Under the pieces are notes generated by a model. The model worked only from the letters and a program-made list of their open reading frames with translations, was not told where the DNA came from and did not search any database. The translations under genes were made by a program, and so were the position numbers. From JAJCYL01 sp963664285 (lineage in GTDB: Bacteria > Bacteroidota > Bacteroidia > Cytophagales > Cyclobacteriaceae): DNA of 64,000 nt. Every line of letters starts with the position of its first letter. Within the stretch, counting starts at the first letter, position 1. The stretch lies in the NCBI GenBank assembly GCA_963664285.2, contig CAXXNX010000037.1:1-64000 (forward strand). The letters are read 5' to 3'. Positions 1 through 8,650 of the stretch are shown piece after piece.

Positions 1-671
1 CAATTAGGATTATTAACTTGTGCAATCACATCGGACAACCACTGTCCATTGGATGAGAGACCACCATGATTCTCCACGATTACACCAATATTATTTTGAG
101 CCCCGAATTCACTTAATCTACCTAAACCATCCACTGCGGCGGCCTTCACGTCTTCCGGAGATCCGACACCACGGGCGTTTACCCGAATTGAATGACAACC
201 AAGGAATTTGGCAGCCTCTATCCATTTGTAATGATTTTCAACTGCTTGTGTAAGTTTGGCGTCGTCTATCTCTGCCAAGTCACCTTCCCGGTCAATCATT
301 ATTAATACATTGGTAATTCCGAGATCGTCAGTTCTGGTTTTTAATTCTGTTAAATAGGTATTGTCTTCAGCTTTGTCAGCAAAAAACACGTTTACATATT
401 CTACTGCATATATGCCAAATTGATTTTTGGTATAAGCGGGGAAATCGAGATTGTCAAGTTTACCGCCAAACAATGAGCGGTTTAATGACCATTCGGCTAA
501 TGATATCTTAAAAAACATTTCTTTTTCCTCGGAAGGCATAGTTTCCTGCGCTGATTGTTTTTGTTGTGTTCCTGGTCCACAAGAGATAATAATTGATGGG
601 AATGCTCCCATGAGACCGATGCCGGTGGTAGTGCCTGCAAGCTTTTTAATAAATTCTCTGCGTTGTTTCAT
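1..671 (-). CDS. Sugar phosphate isomerase/epimerase, exported lipoprotein (3' end outside window)
   Basis: The frame is open from an ATG at 669-671 to the window edge, so the C-terminus is missing. The N-terminus begins MKQRREFIKKLAG, a twin-arginine-like signal, followed by a hydrophobic stretch and a lipobox ending IISC at about residue 31, so the product is probably a Tat-exported lipoprotein. The mature part (ISLAEWSLNR, then YVNVFF, IMIDREGDLA and IVENHGG) has the look of the xylose-isomerase-like TIM barrel (AP endonuclease 2 superfamily). These proteins are common in Bacteroidota sugar clusters and often sit with Gfo/Idh/MocA and DUF1080 proteins, as here. It is divergent from uxuA. 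Substrate cannot be told from sequence. Confidence 0.8.
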   Translation of the reverse strand, partial: MKQRREFIKKLAGTTTGIGLMGAFPSIIISCGPGTQQKQSAQETMPSEEKEMFFKISLAEWSLNRSLFGGKLDNLDFPAYTKNQFGIYAVEYVNVFFADKAEDNTYLTELKTRTDDLGITNVLIMIDREGDLAEIDDAKLTQAVENHYKWIEAAKFLGCHSIRVNARGVGSPEDVKAAAVDGLGRLSEFGAQNNIGVIVENHGGLSSNGQWLSDVIAQVNNPN

Positions 672-840
672 AATGTTCTTCAACTTAGGTGATTAAGGTA
701 CTGACAATTTATGTTCAGTGTAAGATAATTTCAAGTGTTAAGTGGCGAGCAATGATAATCTCACAAAGTGGGTGGCTATATTGCACAAATGGATCATCAA
801 GATCTAAATTGGTACAAATTCAATAAATTTTAACTGGCAA

Positions 841-2019
841 ATGAGATTGGAACAAACAATGCGCTGGTACGGCCCGGACGACCTCGTAAGTTTGTCTAAT
901 ATTGGTCAGGCAGGTGCTTCGGGTGTGGTAACCTCTTTACACAATATACCAAACGGTGCGGTATGGCCGGTGGACGATATTTTGGCAAGAAAGGTAATAA
1001 TTCAGAAAGCCAATTTAACCTGGTCAGTGGTAGAGAGTGTCAACGTGCATGAGGATATCAAAAGAAGATCAGGTCAATATCTTGATTCCATCGAGAATTA
1101 TAAACAGACATTGAGGAACCTGTCATCATGCGGGATAAAAACGGTCTGCTATAATTTCATGCCGGTAGTTGACTGGACTCGAACTGACCTTGAGTATGTA
1201 CTGCCAAATGGTGCCAGGGCACTTCGATTTGACAAAACAGCCTTTGCTGCATTTGACTTGTTTGTCTTAAAAAGAGATACGGCTGAAGTCGATTATTCAG
1301 CAGCGGATATTAAACAAGCGGAGGCTAAATTTCAATCCATGACGGAAAAGGAACGGGGACAATTGACTCAATATATTGTTGCCGGTTTACCCGGTTCAAC
1401 CACCGAAGGAAGTAAATCACTGGAGGCATTTAAAGCAGTTTTGGCCAACTATCATGACATCAATCGACAATCGCTGAAAGGTAATCTGTTATTCTTCTTA
1501 AATGAAATAATACCGGTTGCCGATGAAGTCGGAATCAAGATGACTATTCATCCCGATGATCCACCTTTTTCATTGTTAGGATTGCCAAGGGTGGTTAGCA
1601 ATTGTGATGATTTGAAAGACATCCTTGGATCAATAGATAGTTTTTCAAACAGCTTGTGTTTCTGTACCGGCTCGTTTGGTGCACGGCCTGACAATGATTT
1701 GCCCTCGATGGCGGCTCAATTCGCATCAAAGATCAACTTTATTCATCTGAGGGCGGTTAAAATTGAAAAAGACGGTAGTTTTTATGAAGGTAACCATCTC
1801 GAAGGTTCCGTTGATATGTATAAGGTGATGAATATCTTGTTGGAGGAGCAGCAAAAAAGAACGGTACCCATTCCCATGCGACCGGATCATGGCCATAAAA
1901 TGCTTGACGACCTCTCGAAAAAGACAAATCCCGGATATTCCGCTATAGGCAGGTTGAAAGGACTGGCAGAATTGAGGGGATTGGAATTGGGCATTCTAGG
2001 GTCAAAAGGTTGGAGCTGA
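841..2019 (+). CDS. uxuA: Mannonate dehydratase UxuA
   Basis: The 392-residue protein has the usual UxuA length (about 394 in E. coli). It opens with MRLEQTMRWYGPDD, and the segments GVVTSLHNIPNGAVWP, VCYNFMPVVDWTRT, IHPDDPPFSLLGLPR and PMRPDHGHKM match the known family pattern, with the His/Cys/Asp metal ligands of the TIM barrel. It dehydrates D-mannonate to 2-keto-3-deoxygluconate in hexuronate breakdown, in the cytoplasm. No other hexuronate gene lies next to it in the window; neighbours are periplasmic sugar-modifying enzymes. The reading frame is intact. Confidence 0.93.
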   Translation: MRLEQTMRWYGPDDLVSLSNIGQAGASGVVTSLHNIPNGAVWPVDDILARKVIIQKANLTWSVVESVNVHEDIKRRSGQYLDSIENYKQTLRNLSSCGIKTVCYNFMPVVDWTRTDLEYVLPNGARALRFDKTAFAAFDLFVLKRDTAEVDYSAADIKQAEAKFQSMTEKERGQLTQYIVAGLPGSTTEGSKSLEAFKAVLANYHDINRQSLKGNLLFFLNEIIPVADEVGIKMTIHPDDPPFSLLGLPRVVSNCDDLKDILGSIDSFSNSLCFCTGSFGARPDNDLPSMAAQFASKINFIHLRAVKIEKDGSFYEGNHLEGSVDMYKVMNILLEEQQKRTVPIPMRPDHGHKMLDDLSKKTNPGYSAIGRLKGLAELRGLELGILGSKGWS

Positions 2020-2144
2020 AAACACACAGCATTACCGGGGAGTTACTGACAGATTGTTGAAGTATCAGGTAGGTAGACTACTTAAACAGCCGTAGTATTG
2101 GAGAATCTTTTTAAATTCGAAGAGGACAAAAGATTCTATATACT

Positions 2145-2675
2145 GTGAAATTTTTGGGCTCATTTTTCATTATCTTTCTTTTTCAGGGCATTTTGTATGC
2201 TCAGGATAACCCTTACACATCGCTCAATTATGACAGCTTGGTCATCTACGATTTTGATTACCGTCTCCCTAAAGGCGGGCGTATAATGTCAATTATTGAC
2301 AAAGATGGGAACCTCGCATCAACGGTAAAAAAATCTATCAGGTTACCGGGAAAAGAAGCAAAGGAGCTCAGTGATAAGATGGGATTAAAAAGATCTTACG
2401 GCCAAATTACCGCAGCATGTTTTGATCCTCATTTTGGCATGGTTTACTATGAAGATGGAAAAGTAAAAGAATTCATTACTATTTGCATGACTTGTAATTA
2501 TCCACGACCTAGTTTACCCATCCCAGCTAGAAATCAGGGCATGGAAACGTACGAGGAGTCTGTTTATTACACCCTCGGAGGTTTCAGTAAATCCTTTCGC
2601 AGATATCTGAATAACTTTAAAAAGAAATATGGTTTCCCAGCGCCAGATGAACTAAGAGACCCCATGTTCGACTAA
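2145..2675 (+). CDS. Hypothetical secreted protein
   Basis: A 176-residue protein starting at a GTG. Residues 1-19 (MKFLGSFFIIFLFQGILYAQ) are a clear signal peptide with cleavage after YAQ, so the product is periplasmic or surface-exposed. The mature part carries two cysteines (ICMTCNY and AACFDP) and ends in a basic, aromatic segment. I do not recognise a family. It lies in the same direction as uxuA and the Gfo/Idh/MocA gene, with gaps of 125 and 171 bp, so co-transcription is possible but not shown. Confidence 0.65.
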   Translation: MKFLGSFFIIFLFQGILYAQDNPYTSLNYDSLVIYDFDYRLPKGGRIMSIIDKDGNLASTVKKSIRLPGKEAKELSDKMGLKRSYGQITAACFDPHFGMVYYEDGKVKEFITICMTCNYPRPSLPIPARNQGMETYEESVYYTLGGFSKSFRRYLNNFKKKYGFPAPDELRDPMFD

Positions 2676-2846
2676 ACTCATACTGACAAACAAAACTAAC
2701 TTGTGGCTGCCATTAACAGAGTTCGGATTGAGTCTAAAGAACCCTTTCACTATTGTTAATAGCACAAAGCAGCCGGGTACATTTTGCAAAATGTTTTGCT
2801 TGTCTTCGAGGGTGATTAGATTAGCATTCAATCAATTTCCAATCAT

Positions 2847-4202
2847 ATGTCAAAGAGTAATAACCGTAGGGGTTTTATTAAGAAGCTAGGTTTATCAACT
2901 GCCGCATTATCAGTTGGCACTTCTTTGATCTCAAAGGGTAAATCCATATCTTATTTAAAAAGATCAAACGGACTAGGCGCTGCCGATGATTTACGCCTGG
3001 CTCTCATCGGTGCTGGAGGCATGGGCACAGAAGATGCCAACACCGCCCTTCAACATGATGGGGTGAAATTGATGGCAGTTTGTGACCTTTACAAGGGTCG
3101 CAGGGAAGGTGCGCAAAAAAAGTGGGGACCGGATCTGTTCCTTACAGACGATCATAAAGAAATTTTAAAGAGAGGTGATATCGATGCAGTGATCATTGGT
3201 ACACCCGACCATTGGCATAAAGAGATTTCCATTGATGCATTGAATGCAGGAAAACACGTCTATTGTGAGAAGCCTATGGTTCATTCGGTCACAGAAGGCC
3301 AGGATTTGATTAATGCCTGGAAGAAGTCAGGCAAGATCTTCCAGGTGGGTAGCCAGGGATTGTCTTCTCTTGGCAATGAAAAGGCCAGGCAACTCTTAGC
3401 CGAAGGCGCCATAGGCGACATAAATTATGCAGAAGGCTTTTGGGCACGTCATTCCCCGACAGGGGCATGGCAATATTTAATTCCAGGGGATGCCTCTGAG
3501 AAGACGGTGAATTGGAAAAGGTATATTTCAAATACCACCAATCGAAAGTTTGATGCTATGCGTTTTTTCAGGTGGAGGAATTATCAGGACTATGGTACCG
3601 GTATGTCGGGTGATTTGTTTGTACACCTTTTCTCGAGTCTTCATTTCATTACAAACTCACTCGGACCAAACCAGATCAGCGCTATGGGTGGGTTGAGGTA
3701 TTGGAAAGATGGGAGAGAGGTGCCCGATGTCATGCTCGGAACCTTTCAATACCCCAATTCCGAAGAGCATCCTGGTTTCAATCTTTCTCTAAGATGCAAT
3801 TTTGTTGATGGCACCAGTGGAACAACTTACTTAAGAATTGTTGGAAGTGAGGGATCTATGGATGTCAAGTGGCGTGAAGTAGTCCTCAAGAGGAACGTTT
3901 CACAATCGTCTGATGATGCTTTTGCAAAAGCTAAAGCAGCAGAAAGCACCGCCTATTCTGACAGGAAGAAAATGCTTCCGCCAGGAGAAATCGTGTACAA
4001 AGCGGAAGATGACTATAAAGGCGCTCATTACGATCATTTTGCCAATTTCTTCAACGCCATCCGAACTGGTGGAAGCGTAGTTGAAGATCCGGTGTTCGGA
4101 TTTCGAGCAGCGGCTCCGGCGCTTTTATGCAATGAAAGTTACAATGCTAACCGGTTTATCGATTGGGATTCGATCAATATGAAAGTCATTGTTAAGAATT
4201 AA
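2847..4202 (+). CDS. Gfo/Idh/MocA family oxidoreductase, Tat-exported
   Basis: The 451-residue protein has a Tat signal at the start (NNRRGFIKKLGLSTAALSVG), then a Rossmann fold with the glycine motif LALIGAGGMGTED near residue 52 and the family signature VYCEKPM near residue 138. The C-terminal part is the Gfo/Idh/MocA beta-sheet domain. In Bacteroidota, exported members of this family act in the periplasm on sugars, and some oxidise glycosides at C3 with a tightly bound NAD. The next gene is a DUF1080 protein, a family that includes 3-keto-disaccharide hydrolases, so a joint role in 3-keto-glycoside formation and cleavage is a reasonable inference. The frame is intact and stops five bases before the displaced start of that DUF1080 gene. 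Confidence 0.9.
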   Translation: MSKSNNRRGFIKKLGLSTAALSVGTSLISKGKSISYLKRSNGLGAADDLRLALIGAGGMGTEDANTALQHDGVKLMAVCDLYKGRREGAQKKWGPDLFLTDDHKEILKRGDIDAVIIGTPDHWHKEISIDALNAGKHVYCEKPMVHSVTEGQDLINAWKKSGKIFQVGSQGLSSLGNEKARQLLAEGAIGDINYAEGFWARHSPTGAWQYLIPGDASEKTVNWKRYISNTTNRKFDAMRFFRWRNYQDYGTGMSGDLFVHLFSSLHFITNSLGPNQISAMGGLRYWKDGREVPDVMLGTFQYPNSEEHPGFNLSLRCNFVDGTSGTTYLRIVGSEGSMDVKWREVVLKRNVSQSSDDAFAKAKAAESTAYSDRKKMLPPGEIVYKAEDDYKGAHYDHFANFFNAIRTGGSVVEDPVFGFRAAAPALLCNESYNANRFIDWDSINMKVIVKN

Positions 4203-4207
4203 ACCAA

Positions 4208-4228
4208 ATGAAATTTAATTATTTATAA
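4208..4228 (+). pseudogene. Displaced 5' end of the DUF1080 lipoprotein gene
   Basis: ATG at 4208 encodes MKFNYL and then meets a TAA created by the IS4-type insertion. Joining codon TTA (4223-4225) to CAA at 5640 restores one frame, MKFNYLQFIIVIVLVVLGGC, which is a textbook lipoprotein signal peptide with lipobox LGGC. This piece is therefore the original start of the gene that now continues at 5640, only five bases after the stop of the upstream oxidoreductase. Confidence 0.85.
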
Positions 4229-4229
4229 C

Positions 4230-5634
4230 CAGTAGTGTCCGGTAAAAATAAGAAAGCCATTCAAATTGCTACGATTTGATAAATAGGGGCAATAAATAGG
4301 CATTATCACAAAAGCAGGCCTATGTTGATTTATTTAAGTTGGGAACAATGAAGGTTGGCGTTGTTGATTGTTTTTGATTAAGGTTTTATCTGGGTCATTA
4401 AGGAAGTCAAACAATGAGATATAGGCCATCAGATGGAACCTGACAAGGGCTACCATATTTGAATAGGCCCATTTTCTTTTCAATTGCCTTTTGACTACCT
4501 CTAACAATAGCATGGCAATCATAGAAGTCCATAATTGAATTTCAATGGCGTTGACATTATCGCCTAAGAAATATTTGACTGGAAAGTTCTGTTTTAGTTT
4601 TTTAAACAGGAGTTCAATTTGCCAGCGATATTTATAAATCAATGCGATAGAGCCTGCATCAATTTGCATATCGTTAGTAACAAAAATGAATAATCGTTGG
4701 TATTTATCATCCCAATAGGCAATCCTTCGCTGTAAATGATCATATTTTTTGCCTTCTACTGAATACTGGACAGTTATTTTTTCATCCTTGATGACTCCCT
4801 GGTCAATATGGTCGGGGATATCAAACTCCTCGATGGGTTGGTATAAAGCATTATCTCTCATCCGGGTGATGTAGTGGACACCAGTTTTGCTCCATAGTTG
4901 GTATTGGTAATAGTCAACATACCCTTTGTCCATCACTATGTAAGACCCTTCTGGTAAGTTTAGATATTGTAAGAAAGTGTGATCGTGTGTTGTGGCCGCG
5001 CAGTAAACCTGACCAAACAAGGCATCAACTCAATGGCATGCACCAGGGTGTGGGCTTTGATCCCTCCCTTGCTACGGCCATCCCTTCGGGGCCTACCGGC
5101 CACCTTCAAAATGTCTTTGAACAAAGAGAAAACAGTTGAATCCACTATGTAAAACTGCTTGAACAGTTCTAATTCTATTCGGCTGTCCGATAAAACATGG
5201 TGCCACTTTCGATAAAGGTCCATATAAATCTCCCTGAACACTTCACTGCTCCTTCTTTTGTTACTTTCAGAAAGGGTTGATCGACGACAACTCCGTATTA
5301 AACCCAGGTGCCGAAGTTTCCCCTCACTGGCCAAAAGACCTGTTGTAAGCTCTCGAAGTGCTGTGGCCCCACATAATGTGCTGTACAGCATGGTCACCAA
5401 ATGATCCCATGTCTTAAAATATTTGCTATATCGATCTGATTGGCGCTTTTTAGCTATACGAGAAACTGAGCTTTTATCAATCAGTGAAAGAAGTTGTGCC
5501 AGGATCGGCTGTCCGGTAAAGTTTGTACTTTTATTCATGCGTTATTTTTCTTGGTCGGACTTGAAAACCTAAGGCATTGGCAGGTAGGTTTCCCTACCTG
5601 CCCCTTTTTTTAAACTCTTTACCGGACACTACTG
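4230..5634 (-). mobile_element. IS4-family insertion sequence
   Basis: The ends are a 17-bp inverted repeat: CAGTAGTGTCCGGTAAA at 4230-4246 and its complement at 5618-5634. The enclosed transposase (minus strand) is IS4-like. The host sequence ATTTA is present on both sides (4221-4225 and 5635-5639), with ATTTATAA and ATTTACAA differing at one base, which fits a short target duplication. The element splits the signal peptide of a DUF1080 lipoprotein gene. Confidence 0.85.
4334..5538 (-). pseudogene. IS4-family transposase, frameshifted
   Basis: The N-terminal part (5538 to about 4990) and the C-terminal part (about 5000 to 4334) are in different frames. The first part contains the DUF4372-like start (QLLSLIDKSSVSRIAKK) and the first catalytic aspartate (YIVDSTVFSLFKD). 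The second has the second aspartate (IVMDKGYVDY) and the glutamate motif (YRWQIELLFKKLKQNF). The shift lies near 4990, where LVRFTA should continue into ATTHDHTFL. One base is out of place, so the copy is probably inactive unless the shift is programmed or a sequencing error. Confidence 0.85.
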
Positions 5635-6374
5635 ATTTACAATTTATTATAGTCATCGTGTTAGTTGTTCTTGGCGGATGTGGGACTTCATCGGATAAAA
5701 CGGAATCATCAGCAACAGAAATATCATCCGGAGCTCAGCCAGCCGAAGACGATTGGATCACTTTGTTTGACGGGACTTCCACAGATGGTTGGCGGGGTTT
5801 TAATTCATCCTCGTTACCTGAGAATTGGATTATTGAAGATGGTTCATTAAAATCTTTGGGAACCGGGGGAGATATTGGCGGTGACTTGGTCTATGACGCA
5901 CAGCAATTTGGCTACTTTGAGTTGAAATTTGAGTGGAAGATCAGTGAAGGAGGTAATAGTGGTGTCTTCTATCATGTGATTGAGGGGGATAAATACGAGG
6001 CTCCCTATGAAACAGGGCCGGAATACCAGGTCTTGGATGACCTAGGTTTCACTGATCCATTGAAGGATTGGCAAAAGGTGGGTGCAGATTATGCTATGCA
6101 TACCGCTGATACTTCGCAGAAGGATGTGAAACCTGCTGGTGAATGGAACACATCACGGATTGTTTTCTCCAAAGGAAAGGCTGAGCACTGGCTCAATAGT
6201 AAGAAATTACTGGAATTTGTACCCTGGTCAGAGGAATGGTTTGAACGTAAAAACAGTGGTAAGTGGAAGGACTATCCCGACTATGGGCTAGCAAAGACCG
6301 GTCTCATTGGGATCCAGGATCATGGCAGCTTCATTTGGTACAAAAACATCAGAATTAACCCGAAAAATTCATAG
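5577..6374 (+). CDS. DUF1080 (3-keto-disaccharide hydrolase) lipoprotein, both ends altered by ISs
   Basis: The body (DWITLFDGTSTDGWRG, then LVYDAQQFGYFELKFEWK, GNSGVFYHV and GPEYQVLDD) is a DUF1080 domain, a concanavalin-like fold. Family members hydrolyse 3-keto-glycosides or bind them in the periplasm. As sequenced, the frame starts at a TTG inside the IS4 right end, which adds about 21 foreign residues before LQFIIVIVLVVLGGC. The native start is at 4208. At the 3' end an IS1380 copy entered at TTAA (6355-6358), changing the last residues from NQI to NPKNS. The native stop is at 8612-8614, after the nested ISs. The enzyme core is intact, but export and expression are doubtful. Confidence 0.85.
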   Translation: MAGRFPYLPLFLNSLPDTTDLQFIIVIVLVVLGGCGTSSDKTESSATEISSGAQPAEDDWITLFDGTSTDGWRGFNSSSLPENWIIEDGSLKSLGTGGDIGGDLVYDAQQFGYFELKFEWKISEGGNSGVFYHVIEGDKYEAPYETGPEYQVLDDLGFTDPLKDWQKVGADYAMHTADTSQKDVKPAGEWNTSRIVFSKGKAEHWLNSKKLLEFVPWSEEWFERKNSGKWKDYPDYGLAKTGLIGIQDHGSFIWYKNIRINPKNS

Positions 6375-6979
6375 TAGACAATAAAAAACAGGCATAAATT
6401 GCTTATATTGAGATAGTTAGACAACAAAATAAGCAATTAATTTATGCCTGAATATAAGGAAAAAGATACCGTATTTTATCGAGGAAAACAAGCTTTTAAA
6501 TTTGATTTTTCAGCATCAGCGATTAGCTCAGACGGAGCGATATTGTTAAGTGAAAAAGTAGAGAGAAAGACTGGTCTATTAAAAAGCTTCGCCGCACTGA
6601 TTCCTGACTATCGAAACCCCTTTTTTATCGAATACACTTATGAAGAAATGCTTCGCCAACGGGTGTTTTTAATGATGCAGGGCTATCAGGATTGCAATGA
6701 CGAACAAAAACTCCGAGAGAATCCGGTGATCCGTAAAGTACTAGATAGCGGATTATGTTCCCAGCCTACTTTAAGTCGATTTGAAAACAAGGCCGATCGG
6801 AGTCTGATCTACCAGATGAGTCAATGGTTTGTAGACCGTTATGTAGAGGAGTTGAAAGAGAAGACTGGTCAAATCATCATTGATGTAGATGGTACCGATG
6901 ACCCTACTCATGGATCCCAACAACTCAGTTTGTATAATGGCTATTATGGACAGACTATGTACCATGAGTTGTTCTTTAA
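6359..6979 (+). mobile_element. IS1380-family element, copy A, left part only
   Basis: The left 621 bp of the 1621-bp element begins with CCCGAAAAATTCATAG just after TTAA (6355-6358). It is cut at a TTAA (6976-6979) inside its own transposase gene, where copy B is inserted in the opposite direction. The right part of copy A is absent: the host sequence resumes immediately after copy B. Confidence 0.93.
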
Positions 6980-6995
6980 CCCGCATTATTCATAG
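6444..6995 (+). pseudogene. IS1380 transposase, copy A, truncated
   Basis: The first 177 residues are those of the 438-residue transposase; the frame then runs into the end of copy B and stops (NPHYS). It carries one private change, LRENPV in place of LREDPV. Only the first catalytic aspartate region (IIIDVDGTDDP) remains, so it cannot be active. Confidence 0.93.
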
Positions 6996-8600
6996 GCCAC
7001 CAATTTTGGGATTAATAATGGGTTGCTAACTATTTTTGATTGGAGTGTATGTATTAATTTGAAGATCAACCAGGTTTCTGGATTTCAAAGGACATTAGAG
7101 CATTTTTTTGTTAGAATTTTTCAATTTTCAGTCAAAGCTCTATTGTGTTCTTATGGAAGAACATTTTTTTGATTAAATCAAACTGTTTAACTGATCGGTC
7201 AGTTCACCGTAAGCAAATCGCCCAGCAGGTATTGATATCTAAAGGCTCTTGAGAATTGTATTGTCAATGATCTTTTCCTTTCTTTCAGGCACGCCCCAAC
7301 CTTCATCAGGTAAAGCCGGATATTGTCCACTTGCCATCGTTTAGCAAAGTGGTGTTTTGTTTTGGCAATTAATAATTTAATCTGCCGGAACATTTCATAA
7401 CAGAGGGTAGCGATGATTAAACGCATGAAATTGGCCCAGTAGCGATGACAGGAAAGCCGGTCGGAATAAGTCATGTTTTTGAGTTCCTTTATTCGATTTT
7501 CACTGGCATCACCTCGCTTGACATAAAAATCAAAGTAAATCTGTTGAGCGGTCATCGCTTCAAAGTTGCTCACAAAGTAACGGACATTCATTCCTTTTCC
7601 GGTAGACTCCACTTTGGCGTACAGCTTTTCAGAACGATCCCAGCTTTTGGCCTGGTAAGTAAATGGGCCAACAAACTCTTGATGTTTGATGATTTTTGAA
7701 GCATATTCCTTTTTTACTTCAATGATAGTCTGTTTGGTAAAAGTCTTTAAAACTTCATTACTACTAATACCTAAACAAAATTGAAGGTCAAACTGCTTAG
7801 CTATCCGATAAAAAGATGCTCCTGAAAAGCCACTATCCGCTCGAATAAGGATCTTTACTGAGGGCAGTTTTTTTCTGATTTTAATGACAATCCTTTTCAA
7901 TAAGGCCACAAACCATTTGTTGGAGTGACAATTGCCCGGACGTAGTACTGGTAAAATGACCTGACCGGTGTTCCCGTCCTTAAAGAACAACTCATGGTAC
8001 ATAGTCTGTCCATAATAGCCATTATACAAACTGAGTTGTTGGGATCCATGAGTAGGGTCATCGGTACCATCTACATCAATGATGATTTGACCAGTCTTCT
8101 CTTTCAACTCCTCTACATAACGGTCTACAAACCATTGACTCATCTGGTAGATCAGACTCCGATCGGCCTTGTTTTCAAATCGACTTAAAGTAGGCTGGGA
8201 ACATAATCCGCTATCTAGTACTTTACGGATCACCGGATCCTCTCGGAGTTTTTGTTCGTCATTGCAATCCTGATAGCCCTGCATCATTAAAAACACCCGT
8301 TGGCGAAGCATTTCTTCATAAGTGTATTCGATAAAAAAGGGGTTTCGATAGTCAGGAATCAGTGCGGCGAAGCTTTTTAATAGACCAGTCTTTCTCTCTA
8401 CTTTTTCACTTAACAATATCGCTCCGTCTGAGCTAATCGCTGATGCTGAAAAATCAAATTTAAAAGCTTGTTTTCCTCGATAAAATACGGTATCTTTTTC
8501 CTTATATTCAGGCATAAATTAATTGCTTATTTTGTTGTCTAACTATCTCAATATAAGCAATTTATGCCTGTTTTTTATTGTCTACTATGAATTTTTCGGG
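6980..8600 (-). mobile_element. IS1380-family element, copy B, complete
   Basis: The element is 1621 bp with imperfect terminal inverted repeats (CCCGCATTATTCATAGG at the transposase 3' side, CCCGAAAAATTCATAG at the 5' side). It is flanked by TTAA on both sides (6976-6979 and 8601-8604). The left TTAA belongs to the transposase gene of copy A and the right one to the DUF1080 host gene, so the two flanks come from different contexts. Confidence 0.95.
7199..8515 (-). CDS. IS1380-family transposase (copy B)
   Basis: The intact 438-residue DDE transposase begins MPEYKEKDTVFYRG. The catalytic positions are visible as IIIDVDGTDDP (first Asp, about residue 148), ILIRADSGFSG (second Asp, about 226) and DASENRIKELK (Glu, about 334). 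This is the IS1380 (DDE group 1) family. The same protein is encoded by copies D, E and H with at most single-residue changes, which points to recent expansion. The start ATG lies in one arm of a hairpin just upstream. Confidence 0.95.
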   Translation of the reverse strand: MPEYKEKDTVFYRGKQAFKFDFSASAISSDGAILLSEKVERKTGLLKSFAALIPDYRNPFFIEYTYEEMLRQRVFLMMQGYQDCNDEQKLREDPVIRKVLDSGLCSQPTLSRFENKADRSLIYQMSQWFVDRYVEELKEKTGQIIIDVDGTDDPTHGSQQLSLYNGYYGQTMYHELFFKDGNTGQVILPVLRPGNCHSNKWFVALLKRIVIKIRKKLPSVKILIRADSGFSGASFYRIAKQFDLQFCLGISSNEVLKTFTKQTIIEVKKEYASKIIKHQEFVGPFTYQAKSWDRSEKLYAKVESTGKGMNVRYFVSNFEAMTAQQIYFDFYVKRGDASENRIKELKNMTYSDRLSCHRYWANFMRLIIATLCYEMFRQIKLLIAKTKHHFAKRWQVDNIRLYLMKVGACLKERKRSLTIQFSRAFRYQYLLGDLLTVN

Positions 8601-8650
8601 TTAATCAGATCTAAAGCAGTATTGGAGGGTAGCAGTTTGTCGTCAGTTTT

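Noticed and set aside
7445..8188. Short plus-strand frames (64 and 84 codons) repeated inside every IS1380 copy
   Set aside because: They are antisense shadows of the conserved transposase gene and recur only because the IS recurs; no start signal or independent homology is visible.
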